Notes: generated by a model not told the origin, from the sequence alone. 23,773 bases of DNA from DASWTL01 sp036402155 (GCA_036402155.1 DASWTL010000346.1:1-23773), one strand, 5' to 3'. Positions 15,382 to 23,752 are shown, counted from the first letter of the stretch. Program-made: numbers and translations.

Positions 15382-15729
15382 CTAACCGTGTAATATGTTT
15401 TTCTTTTCTTCAAGCTCTTCCTTTGTTTCAGCGTTTTCGGGGTCAGGAATACAGCAATCTACCGGACATACAGTAGCACACTGAGGTTCGTTATGAAATC
15501 CCACGCACTCGGTGCACTTGTCAGCAACGATATAATAAAAATCTTCAGACAATGCTGCATGAGCATCATCGGCATCACTGGTGAGGCCGCTCTTGGATAC
15601 AAATGTACCGGACAGGCTTGTTTTGTCGGAAAATCTCCACTCTTCACCGTTTGCATATATGGACCCATTTGGGCATTCTGGTTCGCAAGCACCACAATTG
15701 ATGCAATCTTCAGTAATTATAATAGCCAT
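15382..15729 (-). CDS. Dicluster 4Fe-4S ferredoxin (YfhL/Alvin type)
   Basis: A 115-residue ferredoxin with two 4Fe-4S sites. Site one uses C9, C12, C15 and C19 of CINCGACEPECP. Site two uses C72, C75, C84 and C88 in the spacing C-x2-C-x8-C-x3-CP, the long-loop form known from Allochromatium-type ferredoxins. About 50 residues, rich in Ser and Asp, separate the sites; I recall this longer form as usual in Bacteroidota. C92 and C93 follow in VDCC. The acidic tail KEELEEKK may help docking. It stands first in the operon with korA and korB, so it is the likely electron acceptor of the 2-oxoacid oxidoreductase. Control probably comes from the CRP/FNR-type sites at 15783-15817. Confidence 0.93.
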   Translation of the reverse strand: MAIIITEDCINCGACEPECPNGSIYANGEEWRFSDKTSLSGTFVSKSGLTSDADDAHAALSEDFYYIVADKCTECVGFHNEPQCATVCPVDCCIPDPENAETKEELEEKKNILHG

Positions 15730-15752
15730 GATTTTGATGTTTTAATGTACCT

Positions 15753-15760
15753 TAAATTTA
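15753..15760 (-). promoter_or_regulatory. Candidate -7 promoter element of the ferredoxin-korAB operon
   Basis: TAAATTTA on the minus strand matches TAnnTTTG at seven of eight positions. Transcription would begin near 15747, about 18 nt before the ATG. No -33 TTG lies upstream, which suits an activator-dependent promoter. Confidence 0.4.
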
Positions 15761-15782
15761 AGCTTCCGGGTGTTTACGATCC

Positions 15783-15817
15783 ATGACTCAAATCATACAA
15801 TTCTATGACATTAGTCA
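15783..15817 (-). promoter_or_regulatory. Two CRP/FNR-family-type binding sites in tandem
   Basis: Site one is ATGA-CTCAAA-TCAT (15783-15796), a perfect palindrome in its arms. Site two is TGA-CATTAG-TCA (15806-15817). Both have the TGA-N6-TCA core and spacing shared by CRP and FNR sites. Their centres are 22 bp apart, about two turns of DNA. Counted from the candidate start at 15747 they fall at about -42 and -64, the usual places for such activators. The regulator itself is not in the window. Confidence 0.5.
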
Positions 15818-16061
15818 CCTATTGAAGCTGTTGCCAATACATGGAAAGGGTGTCCGATTTAGCTGAAATACCTGATATTCAGATGGAATTGATTAAAATA
15901 GAAGTTGAAAGAATAGGTGGTTATAACAATAGTGATCAATTGTTGAATGCGCGACTGCCAGAGCGAGATTATAAAAGGTGATTACCCATAACCCGAAAAG
16001 GATATGTTGTATCACACCAGATTTTGGAATAGCCCAACCATGGTTAACAGGACAGTTTCAT

Positions 16062-16085
16062 AAGCCCCTGAATAGGGGCTTTTTT
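16062..16085 (+). terminator. Rho-independent terminator on the plus strand
   Basis: AAGCCCCT, loop GAAT, AGGGGCTT, then more T residues: an 8-bp GC-rich perfect stem directly followed by a T-run on the plus strand. On the minus strand the stem is followed by ATGAAAC instead, so it would not be a standard terminator for the nuo side, although its A-run side touches the stop codon of the small gene at 16084. Confidence 0.75.
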
Positions 16086-16410
16086 AATGTTTTATATTCC
16101 AGTATCCTGGATTTGTGTCTTCCGAAATTTGGTTCCAAAAAGCCTGTGTAACCTTTCGCCCGTCAAAGGTTTTTAATCTTCGCTGATACACCCAAACAGT
16201 TGGGTTAAAAACCATATCGGTGACAGCAACAGTATACAATTGCGGTTCTTCTTCTGATTTCCGGACTTCCTCACTTACAATAACTTCAAAGTTATTATGG
16301 GTAAGAAGTGATGATAAAAACTCAGAACGTTCTCTTGTTACTTTCTTTTCTACAAAAGTAACGCGTTGTCCGTTAATATCTCCAAACTGGTGTGATCCTA
16401 AAAGTGCCAT
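16084..16410 (-). CDS. Hypothetical 108-residue protein downstream of nuoN
   Basis: I do not recognise this family. The product is soluble, without signal peptide or membrane segment. It alternates charged and hydrophobic residues, with a likely first strand-rich part (GQRVTFVEKKVTRERSEF), a helix-like middle, and a second half where VAVTDMVFNP is followed by a WVYQRRLKTFDG strand and an AFWNQI helix. The N-terminus MALLGSHQFG has no targeting features. It lies 65 bp after nuoN in the same direction, so it is probably read from the nuo transcript. Normal base use and a clean start and stop argue that it is a real gene. Whether it has a role in complex I is unknown. A role as a complex I assembly helper is only a guess from position. 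Confidence 0.7.
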   Translation of the reverse strand: MALLGSHQFGDINGQRVTFVEKKVTRERSEFLSSLLTHNNFEVIVSEEVRKSEEEPQLYTVAVTDMVFNPTVWVYQRRLKTFDGRKVTQAFWNQISEDTNPGYWNIKH

Positions 16411-16475
16411 AAACTATTGTTTTATAGATAATCCGACCAAAGGCGGAATCTGTTACCGGGCTTATCCCGGGTCTT

Positions 16476-17900
16476 CTATTCAAATAAACTGATGCTTATT
16501 TTAAAAATGTAATCATAAAGTGGACTGTACAAGCCGATGGTTATAATACCTAACACCGAACAAACTAATCCCAGTTTCATCATTGGTTTACATTTGAAAT
16601 ACGGAATAGCAGTGTCGCTTTTACGTAAAAACATGGCTCTGACCACCAGTAGGTAATAATATAAAGCAATAGCAACATTTACCACGGCCAGAAATACCAG
16701 GAAATAATATCCTTGTGAGGCGGCTGCCATAAACAGGAAGAATTTTCCGAAAAATCCCGCCAGAGGAGGTATCCCTGCCAGGGAAAATAATGCCAGCAAC
16801 AGCACCAGGCTCAGGTTTGGGTTAGTGCGGTATAACCCATTATAATCGTCAATGTTTTCTTTGCCTGTAGCATTAGAAACTGCCTGTACAACCCCGAAAG
16901 CTCCTAAGTTCGAAAACACATATATCATTACGAAATAGATTACCGTGGTTGCTCCAAGCTGATCAGCCGAAAGGAAGCCCAGTAAAATGAACCCTGCCTG
17001 CGCTATCGAAGAAAATGCCAGAAATCTTTTCAGGTTCTGCTGCCGGATGGCGAACAGGTTTCCTGTAAACATAGTAAGCAAAGCAATACCGTATAACAGG
17101 TAAGTCCACACGCCTTGTAGGGGCTTCATTACAGTGAATAAAAGCACCAGTAAGATAAATGCCGCAGCACCTTTTGAGATGACGGATAGGTATGAGGCAA
17201 TGCTGATGGGCGCTCCTTCGTAAACATCCGCGGTCCAGAAATGGAACGGCGCTAATGAGATTTTAAAAGCCAGACCGGAAAAGAACATCAGGAAGCCTAA
17301 AATGGTTAAATGGGATGCCGATACCGTCATTATATCGAAATACAACGAACCGGAAGTGGCATACATCATTGAAATACCGAACAGTGCAGTGCCTGATGCC
17401 AGGGCTGCCGACAGGATCAATTTGATTCCGGATTCGCTTGATTTTTGCTTCAATGATTCATAAGCTGCCAGGGCTGTTAAAGGTAAAGTAGACAGCTCCA
17501 ATCCAAGATAAAACATCAGAAAATCACCGGAAGATATCATAAAATATAGCCCCAATAAGGAAGAGAATATTAAAATGAAAAATTCAGTAGTCTTGTGCTG
17601 GTTGGCAACTTTATCACGTAACCAATCGCCGGTTTGAAGCAGTAGAATCAGTACCCCTAAATTTAAAACACTTTTAAAGAAATGCGTGATCATGTTTGTT
17701 TTGAACATCCCGCCAAAAAGTGTTCCCTCGGGTAAAGGAAGTAATACAAATATGGTATGGATTGCAAAAAGAATTATCCCCAGATTGACCAGGTTTTTTT
17801 TGTGTTTTTCACTTACAAAGATCTCGGCAATTATCAATAATAGCATGATAATGGTGAGAACAAGTTCGTGACGCATTAATAACAAGCTGCTAAAATCCAT
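16476..17900 (-). CDS. nuoN: NADH-quinone oxidoreductase subunit N
   Basis: A 474-residue antiporter-like subunit of complex I, one of the three proton-pumping modules in the membrane arm. About 14 hydrophobic segments are seen. Key charged residues are kept by comparison with E. coli NuoN from memory: E135 in YLGLELST, K213 in AFKISLAPFHFW, and K243 in VISKGAAAF. The WTADVYEGAP segment is typical. The gene overlaps the end of nuoM by 11 bases, a sign of coupled translation. It is the last nuo gene. The length is close to E. coli NuoN (485). A CCGGG-N5-CCCGG inverted repeat lies just after the stop codon but lacks a T-run. Confidence 0.96.
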   Translation of the reverse strand: MDFSSLLLMRHELVLTIIMLLLIIAEIFVSEKHKKNLVNLGIILFAIHTIFVLLPLPEGTLFGGMFKTNMITHFFKSVLNLGVLILLLQTGDWLRDKVANQHKTTEFFILIFSSLLGLYFMISSGDFLMFYLGLELSTLPLTALAAYESLKQKSSESGIKLILSAALASGTALFGISMMYATSGSLYFDIMTVSASHLTILGFLMFFSGLAFKISLAPFHFWTADVYEGAPISIASYLSVISKGAAAFILLVLLFTVMKPLQGVWTYLLYGIALLTMFTGNLFAIRQQNLKRFLAFSSIAQAGFILLGFLSADQLGATTVIYFVMIYVFSNLGAFGVVQAVSNATGKENIDDYNGLYRTNPNLSLVLLLALFSLAGIPPLAGFFGKFFLFMAAASQGYYFLVFLAVVNVAIALYYYLLVVRAMFLRKSDTAIPYFKCKPMMKLGLVCSVLGIITIGLYSPLYDYIFKISISLFE

Positions 17901-19404
17901 GGCTTAAATATTTAATGTTCTCAAATTGTGCAATAAAAGGTGTCAGGCTCGCAGAAATCATATCGCTTAGCCAAAGAGGGGCTAACCCCATGCCGATAAT
18001 CGGTAACAGCAGCAGGAAAATACCATAACGCTCATACCATGTTGATGGTGGTAAAACGTTAAACTCCGGATTCTTAATTGGCCCCATAAGCATTATTCCT
18101 ACAACTCTTAATATGTAAACCGCAGTAACTACGATTGCTGAAACCGTAACGATAGTGGCTATTCTCCGGAACAGATCGGGGTGTTGAAAAGCCCCCACAA
18201 AAATGTTCATCTCGGCAACGAAACCGCTGAATCCGGGTAGGCCTAAGGATGCCATTCCGGCAATGATATAGATAGCTGAAATAAACGGAATGACTTTTAA
18301 CAAACCTCCTAATTTCATTATATCCCTGGTATGTGTACGCTCATAAATCATCCCGATCAGGGCGAAGAAAAGCGCTGTCATAAATCCGTGCGACAATGAC
18401 TGAAGTATGGCGCCGTTCCAGGCTGTTTTGGTGAGCATTAACAGCGCCACCAGTACCATTCCCAGATGGCTAACAGATGAATATGCATTGATGTATTTTA
18501 AATCATTTTGCCGGATAGCACCAAGTGCCCCATATACAACCCCAAAAGAAGATAATATGATAAAGAACCACGACCAGTCCATAGCGCCCTCTGGTAATAA
18601 ATACATGGCAACCCTGAATATTCCGTATCCTCCCAGCTTCATTAAAACTCCGGCATGTAACATAGAAACCGCAGTAGGTGCTGAGGCGTGGCCATCCGGC
18701 GACCAGGTATGAAAGGGGAATAAGGCTCCCAGAACAGCAAACCCGACAAAAGTCAGGGGAAAGAATATTCTTTGCGCCTCAAACGGTATGTTAACCTGTG
18801 CTATCTCCAGAATATTAAAGGTAAGCGGGCCTCCATCGGCATCGGAATTGTAATAAATTCCAAGAACTCCTACGAGTAAAACGGCTGAAGCTCCCATCAG
18901 CATGATAGTCAGTTTCATAGCGGCATATTCCTTTGGCCCCGAACCCCAGATGCCTATTAACAGGTACATTGGGATAACGGCTATCTCATAGAATACAACC
19001 ATGGTGAAGAGGTCAATTGAAATAAAGAACCCGTAAACTCCTGTGGCTAAAACGATCAATGAGATGAAGAATTCCTTTGCCAGGTCTTCCACTTTCCAGG
19101 AGATAAAAACTCCTGCTAATACCACGATTGAGGTAAGAAGCAGCATGGCGACTGAAATTCCATCTACACCAATGGCATAATGAATATTTAGCTGTTCAAA
19201 CCATACATAATCTTTTACAAAGACCATGATGTCGGTATTCACAGCTCGTTCAGTCTTATATGCGAAGAGTAAATGAATGGCCATCCCAAATTGAATAAGA
19301 GAACCAAAGAGGGAAACCAGACGAACTTGTTTACGGTTCCTGGTGAAAACCAAAACCAACATAGTAAGTATAGGAACTGTGACAAATAATGATAGAATAT
19401 CCAT
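17890..19404 (-). CDS. nuoM: NADH-quinone oxidoreductase subunit M
   Basis: A 504-residue antiporter-like subunit of the complex I membrane arm. The family core is clear: E140 in VVFYEIAVIP, the FPFHTWSPDGHASAPTAVSM segment (229-247), K256 in GVLMKLGGYG, and E398 in GFVAEMNIF. One oddity: where E. coli NuoM has K234 (AVKMPMVPLH), this protein has L225 (AVLGALFPFH). The lysine in membrane helix 7 is part of the proton path in the known enzymes. NuoL and NuoN in this operon keep theirs. I recall similar NuoM variants with HTWSPDGH in other phyla, so this may be a subfamily trait, not damage. It lies 11 bp after nuoL and overlaps nuoN. Confidence 0.96.
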   Translation of the reverse strand: MDILSLFVTVPILTMLVLVFTRNRKQVRLVSLFGSLIQFGMAIHLLFAYKTERAVNTDIMVFVKDYVWFEQLNIHYAIGVDGISVAMLLLTSIVVLAGVFISWKVEDLAKEFFISLIVLATGVYGFFISIDLFTMVVFYEIAVIPMYLLIGIWGSGPKEYAAMKLTIMLMGASAVLLVGVLGIYYNSDADGGPLTFNILEIAQVNIPFEAQRIFFPLTFVGFAVLGALFPFHTWSPDGHASAPTAVSMLHAGVLMKLGGYGIFRVAMYLLPEGAMDWSWFFIILSSFGVVYGALGAIRQNDLKYINAYSSVSHLGMVLVALLMLTKTAWNGAILQSLSHGFMTALFFALIGMIYERTHTRDIMKLGGLLKVIPFISAIYIIAGMASLGLPGFSGFVAEMNIFVGAFQHPDLFRRIATIVTVSAIVVTAVYILRVVGIMLMGPIKNPEFNVLPPSTWYERYGIFLLLLPIIGMGLAPLWLSDMISASLTPFIAQFENIKYLSHGF

Positions 19405-19415
19405 AATTCAATAAA

Positions 19416-21347
19416 TCAATTCATAAAATAGACAAAGACCATTACCAAAACCACAATGCCCGACACAAACGTAAATGCATAATCCTGCACCTTACCTGAT
19501 TGTGTTCCCTTTATTTTGGATGAAATAGCCACCGTAGAGTTTCCGATTAAATTCATCGTGCCATCCACTACATTTCTGTCGAACCAGGCAAAAGGTTGAG
19601 CAATTCTTTTGAAAATAATTTGCCGTGTAATGAACAGATACAGCTCATCGAAATAGAATTTGTTAAAGGTCCACTTATAGAAAAAGCCGAATGCTGATGA
19701 GATAGTAGCCGGAATGGTAGTTTCTTTTTTATACATCACCCATGCCAAGAGTATTCCGATAGCCCCAATCCCTACAGACATGGCAGCGACATCCCAATGG
19801 AGATGAGTTGAATAGGCAACAAAATCCGGACTTACAAACTGGCTGAAAGGAATAAAACCAACTGTCGCAGACATGAGCGCTAAAAACATGAGCGGTAATG
19901 TCATTGACAGCGGCGATTCATGGGGTGCATGTTCGTAAACCCGATCTTTGCCCCAGAAAATCCCAAAGTATAAGCGGAACATATAAAAGGCAGTTAAACC
20001 GGCAACAATCCATTCAACCCAAAACAGCAGCGGGTTATTTTGAAAAGCAGCCACCAGGATTTCATCTTTACTGAAGAAACCAGCAAACGGAGGGATACCT
20101 GCAATGGCCAGGGCGGCAATTAAAAATGTGATATGCGTGATGGGTAAATATTTTCTTAAACCGCCCATGTCCTGTAAAAGATTACTGTGAACCGCGTGTA
20201 TCACCGAGCCGGCACATAGGAATAATAGTGCCTTAAACATAGCGTGTGTAAACAGGTGGAACATAGAGGCGGTAAAGCCCAGGCCTTCATCTCCTCCATA
20301 ACCGGATACGCCCAGAGCCATCATCAGATACCCTATCTGCGACATGGTTGAAAACGCCAGTATTCGCTTGATGTCGTGTTGTGTTAATGCAATTACTGCA
20401 GCAAGCAACGAGGAGAATGCTCCTACATAAGCCACTACCTGTAACGCAGCCCCATCATCAACAAAATAGAACATCGGAAATAAACGTGCTACCAGATAAA
20501 CGCCAGCCACAACCATAGTTGCTGCATGTATTAATGCTGAAACCGGCGTTGGACCTTCCATTGCATCCGGTAACCAGATGTGAAATGGAAACATCGCCGA
20601 TTTACCGGCTCCACCTGCAAAAATGAGTACCAATGCAGTAGTTATTACCGAAAATCCCATGAATGTTATTCCCGCATTCTGCATGATCGGCGAGTTCATG
20701 TCCTGCAGCGCTGCTGTATCATTCAGCGTTAAAAAGTCAAATGTACCGGTGTAGAAACCCATCATTAAAATTCCTATCAGAAATCCGAAATCCGCAAAAC
20801 GGGTAACAATAAAGGCTTTTTTAGAAGCCGCAACAGCCGATGGTTTGGTATAATAATATCCTATTAAAAGAAAGGATGAAACACCAACCAGTTCCCAGAA
20901 AATATAGATCTGGAATAAATTAGTTGCCAGAACCAATCCATACATGGAAAATGAGAATAGTGATAAATAAGCGAAGAACCGGGTGAAACCAGTATCCCCA
21001 TGCATATACCCGCGGCTGTACAGGTGTACCATCAATGATATGGTGGATACAACCACCAGCATCATTACTGATATAGGATCGATCAGAACACCCATATCGA
21101 TGGCTAACGTATCTGTGAAATTCATCCAGACCGTTTTCTCAACAAAAGGTTGATAAACCCCATCCACTTTTCCAACATGGAAAAAGTATTGATATGCAGT
21201 ATAAAGCGACAGGATGGTGGAAACTGACAGGCCTGATACTCCAATAATTCCGGCGGCCTTTTCCTTGATCTTTAAGCTGTAAATGCCCAATATCAAGAAA
21301 ACGATCAGTGGAATAAGGGGAATTAGTATTGTGTATGTAAAATCCAT
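19416..21347 (-). CDS. nuoL: NADH-quinone oxidoreductase subunit L
   Basis: A 643-residue distal antiporter-like subunit of complex I, with the long lateral helix at its C-terminus that runs along the membrane arm. Conserved charged residues are E152 in FWELVGVSSF and K249 in GGAGKSAMFPFHIWLPDAMEG, followed by TPVSALIHAATMV, the strongest signature of the family. The NHFFTHAMFKALLF-like part is present as HLFTHAMFKALLF. The C-terminal region after about 540 contains the amphipathic section (FYKWTFNKFYFDELY) and a last membrane helix. The length is close to the usual 610-650. It follows nuoK with an 11-bp gap. Confidence 0.97.
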   Translation of the reverse strand: MDFTYTILIPLIPLIVFLILGIYSLKIKEKAAGIIGVSGLSVSTILSLYTAYQYFFHVGKVDGVYQPFVEKTVWMNFTDTLAIDMGVLIDPISVMMLVVVSTISLMVHLYSRGYMHGDTGFTRFFAYLSLFSFSMYGLVLATNLFQIYIFWELVGVSSFLLIGYYYTKPSAVAASKKAFIVTRFADFGFLIGILMMGFYTGTFDFLTLNDTAALQDMNSPIMQNAGITFMGFSVITTALVLIFAGGAGKSAMFPFHIWLPDAMEGPTPVSALIHAATMVVAGVYLVARLFPMFYFVDDGAALQVVAYVGAFSSLLAAVIALTQHDIKRILAFSTMSQIGYLMMALGVSGYGGDEGLGFTASMFHLFTHAMFKALLFLCAGSVIHAVHSNLLQDMGGLRKYLPITHITFLIAALAIAGIPPFAGFFSKDEILVAAFQNNPLLFWVEWIVAGLTAFYMFRLYFGIFWGKDRVYEHAPHESPLSMTLPLMFLALMSATVGFIPFSQFVSPDFVAYSTHLHWDVAAMSVGIGAIGILLAWVMYKKETTIPATISSAFGFFYKWTFNKFYFDELYLFITRQIIFKRIAQPFAWFDRNVVDGTMNLIGNSTVAISSKIKGTQSGKVQDYAFTFVSGIVVLVMVFVYFMN

Positions 21348-21358
21348 GTTCTTAAATA

Positions 21359-21676
21359 TTAATACTTCATTGTTTCTGTTTCTTTAACTTCTACTGACGT
21401 TACCAGCCGGTATAAATTGATAATGATTGAGATGGCCAGCGCCGTTTCGGCGGCGGCTACCGCGATGATAAACACAGAGAAATAAACGCCTTGCAACATA
21501 TCAGGATACAGATATTTGTTAACTGCTACAAAATTTATAGCCGCAGCATTCAGGATCAATTCAATAGAGAGCAGAATTGAAATCAAGTTTGTACGCGTTA
21601 CGAAACCATATACTCCGATGAAGAATAATAAGGTTGAAACGGTTAATATTTCATATAAAGAGACTCCGGCAGGCAT
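21359..21676 (-). CDS. nuoK: NADH-quinone oxidoreductase subunit K
   Basis: A 105-residue, three-helix membrane subunit (MrpC-like). I place the start at the ATG at 21676 (MPAGVSLYEIL), one base after the nuoJ stop codon. The frame stays open further, to an ATG at 21730, but that would add 18 polar residues and overlap nuoJ by 53 bases, and the family is about 100-105 long. The two membrane glutamates of the proton path are present: E39 in LLSIELILNA and E77 in AAAETALAI. Helices lie at about 6-26, 30-52 and 64-88. The charged C-terminal tail (VKETETMKY) is a little longer than in E. coli. Confidence 0.95.
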   Translation of the reverse strand: MPAGVSLYEILTVSTLLFFIGVYGFVTRTNLISILLSIELILNAAAINFVAVNKYLYPDMLQGVYFSVFIIAVAAAETALAISIIINLYRLVTSVEVKETETMKY

Positions 21677-21677
21677 A

Positions 21678-22196
21678 TTAATAATTTTTAAGAGATAAAC
21701 GGATTCCTTTTGACACGATAATGGCTCCAATAATCACAGCCAGTAACAACACGGTAATTACTTCAAACGGCAGGATATAGCCGCCTTCGCCATAGCTCAG
21801 CATGCCTTTGCCAATAGAGGCTACTTCGGTAGCCTGAGAACCCGCAGCAGGCTTCGGGAATGAGTGAGACCAAATAACTGATAAAGTAACTCCTGAGCCC
21901 AACAAGCATGCAATTCCAACCACCGCCCTTCTTGCCAGAGATGCCACATCCATTTGGTTATCAATCTGGTGTATCAGTAATACCGACAGGATAAAGAGTA
22001 CGATGATACCTCCCGCATAGATGGTTAACTGTATAGCTGCCAGGTAATTATATCCGACCAGGAAGTAAAATCCCGCAACTCCGATAAGTACAAATAATAA
22101 ATAAACTACAGCCCGCAGAATTTTACGACTCGTAACTGAGGCAATCGCAAACCCGATTATAATAGCTGATAAAATGTAAAAAATGATCCTTTCCAT
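21678..22196 (-). CDS. nuoJ: NADH-quinone oxidoreductase subunit J
   Basis: A 172-residue membrane subunit (ND6-like) near the quinone end of the membrane arm. Five hydrophobic segments are seen: about 2-20, 28-48, 53-75, 90-110 and 140-163. The LVGYNYLAAIQLTIYAGGI segment matches the conserved third helix with its pi-bulge region, including the Tyr in IYAGG. Length and order agree with the family. It begins one base after nuoI ends and stops one base before nuoK. This tight packing is standard for the operon. Confidence 0.95.
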   Translation of the reverse strand: MERIIFYILSAIIIGFAIASVTSRKILRAVVYLLFVLIGVAGFYFLVGYNYLAAIQLTIYAGGIIVLFILSVLLIHQIDNQMDVASLARRAVVGIACLLGSGVTLSVIWSHSFPKPAAGSQATEVASIGKGMLSYGEGGYILPFEVITVLLLAVIIGAIIVSKGIRLSLKNY

Positions 22197-22197
22197 A

Positions 22198-22677
22198 TTA
22201 TTCCTCTTTTACACCCGGAGCCACTTTAGAGCCGGGTCTGTTTAAAACTTTTGTCAATTGAGTTCTGTCGTAGGTAGCGTTATTATAATTCTGGCTCCAT
22301 TTGATCGCATCCGTTGGGCAAGCTTCCACGCATAACCCGCACATGGTACACATCGAAAGATGGTAGATGTGCTTCTCAATTTTTTTAACTTTTTTTCCTG
22401 TTTCTTCGTCAAGTGCACGATCCCAGATGATTTCAATAGATCCATTCGGGCAGGCTAACTCGCATTTCTGGCATCCGGTGCAACGATGTTCATTATTTAC
22501 ATCATGTGGCATCACCACTTCGCCTCTGAAACGATCGAACATTTGCAGGGTAGCCCGGTTATTTGGGTATTCCTGCGTGATGATCTCCTTCCGGGCATTA
22601 ATAAAATATTTTCCTGTTACTGCCATGCCGGTTAGCAGGGACTTAACACCATAGTATATATCTGAAAAGTAACTCAT
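22198..22677 (-). CDS. nuoI: NADH-quinone oxidoreductase subunit I
   Basis: A 159-residue peripheral subunit that carries the two 4Fe-4S clusters N6a and N6b and passes electrons towards N2 and quinone. Site one is C66, C69, C72 and C76 (CTGCQKCELACP). Site two is C110, C113, C116 and C120 (CTMCGLCVEACP). The N-terminal part (about 8-30) is the amphipathic stretch that lies against the membrane. The loop between the sites holds a charged insert (EETGKKVKKIEK), and the last part has WSQNYNNATYDR as usual in bacterial NuoI. It is 2 bp from nuoH and 1 bp from nuoJ. Confidence 0.96.
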   Translation of the reverse strand: MSYFSDIYYGVKSLLTGMAVTGKYFINARKEIITQEYPNNRATLQMFDRFRGEVVMPHDVNNEHRCTGCQKCELACPNGSIEIIWDRALDEETGKKVKKIEKHIYHLSMCTMCGLCVEACPTDAIKWSQNYNNATYDRTQLTKVLNRPGSKVAPGVKEE

Positions 22678-22679
22678 AG

Positions 22680-23747
22680 CTAAAAGGTTATAGTCAATCC
22701 CAATGAGATAATAATTGCCATTAACAGGATGTTGAAAAGGTTAATTGGCAAGAGATATTTCCATTCAAGGGTTAATAACTGGTCAACTCTCAACCGGGGG
22801 AATGTCCAGCGAAACCACATCATCAGGAATATTAATGCTAAGACTTTAATCATAAACCAAAAGACACCCATCAGTGGAATTGAATCGGTAATGCCGAATG
22901 GTGATAACCACCCACCCAGGAACAAGATGGCTCCCATAGCAGCAATGATGAACATGTTTATAAATTCTGATAAGAAGAAATACGCGAATTTCATCCCGGA
23001 ATATTCAGTATGAAAACCGGCGCCCAATTCTGATTCCGCCTCAACCAAATCGAACGGAGCCCGGTTGGTTTCTGCCGTACCTGCAATAATGAAGATCATA
23101 AAAGCAATTACTGCCGGGATGTGTCCCTGGATGATGAACCAGCCTCCCTGCTGCTGTACGGCAATAATTTCGGAGATCTGCAATGACCCGGCGAGTAATA
23201 CCATAGTTAAAATAGACAAGCCCACAGACAGCTCATAGCTGATGGTTTGTAAACCACTTCGCATAGCGCCAATTAATGAGTATTTGTTATTGCTTGACCA
23301 TCCTCCGAGTAAAATACCGATCACTCCCATAGACGACATGGCAATGACGAAGAAGACTCCGATATTGATGTCAAATGCGTGAAGCTCTTGTGAAAACGGG
23401 AGTACCGCCAGCACCATTAATGAGGTAACAATTACAAAGTAGGGGGCCAGGTTATACAGGAACTTATCTGCTTTTTCAGGTGCGGTTAATTCTTTTGAGA
23501 CCAGCTTTAGTGCATCAGCTACTGTTTGGAATAGTCCCATAGGCCCAACGCGGTTTGGCCCTAAACGCAGCTGAAAAAACGCAGCAACCCGACGTTCCAT
23601 CCAAACCAATAACAAGCCTGCAAGTGCAAAAAATGTCAGAAAAATTACGGCGATCAGCACATTCAGTACTACTGCTGCCACCGGTGCGGCCATCACATCG
23701 AAAAGCCAACCGTGAATATTTTGTGTTATACTAAGTAGCATATTCAT
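22680..23747 (-). CDS. nuoH: NADH-quinone oxidoreductase subunit H
   Basis: A 355-residue membrane subunit (ND1-like) that links the hydrophilic arm to the membrane arm and forms much of the quinone chamber. Conserved parts are WMERRVAAFFQLRLGPNRVG (about 49-68), DALKLVSKE, and the loop ETNRAPFDLVEAESELGAG followed by HTEYSGMKFAYFF. Eight or so hydrophobic segments are visible. The length is in the normal range (320-360). The ATG at 23747 follows a short gap after what may be the end of nuoG. Subunits nuoA-G are not in the window, so the operon promoter must lie to the right. Confidence 0.96.
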   Translation of the reverse strand: MNMLLSITQNIHGWLFDVMAAPVAAVVLNVLIAVIFLTFFALAGLLLVWMERRVAAFFQLRLGPNRVGPMGLFQTVADALKLVSKELTAPEKADKFLYNLAPYFVIVTSLMVLAVLPFSQELHAFDINIGVFFVIAMSSMGVIGILLGGWSSNNKYSLIGAMRSGLQTISYELSVGLSILTMVLLAGSLQISEIIAVQQQGGWFIIQGHIPAVIAFMIFIIAGTAETNRAPFDLVEAESELGAGFHTEYSGMKFAYFFLSEFINMFIIAAMGAILFLGGWLSPFGITDSIPLMGVFWFMIKVLALIFLMMWFRWTFPRLRVDQLLTLEWKYLLPINLFNILLMAIIISLGLTITF

Positions 23748-23752
23748 AATTA

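Larger units (their letters stand above)
15730..16083. other. Non-coding stretch between the kor and nuo groups
   Basis: It holds the promoter and CRP/FNR-type sites near its left side. The only open frame worth noting is on the plus strand at 15841-15981, 46 codons from ATG, rich in Glu, Ile and Leu and without a known motif. A plus-strand intrinsic terminator ends the stretch at 16062-16085. The rest, 15982-16061, shows no gene. A small plus-strand transcript, coding or not, is therefore possible here. Confidence 0.4.

Noticed and set aside
16456..16470. Inverted repeat CCGGG-N5-CCCGG after nuoN as a terminator
   Set aside because: The stem is only 5 bp and no T-run follows on the minus strand. 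The next gene is in the same direction and close.
18407..18712. Plus-strand open frame of 101 codons within nuoM
   Set aside because: It lies wholly inside a strongly conserved gene on the other strand and has no motif. The same holds for the other long antisense frames in korA, korB, nuoI and the receptor.
21677..21730. Longer nuoK start at the ATG at 21730
   Set aside because: It would add 18 polar residues inside nuoJ. The family length supports the ATG at 21676.
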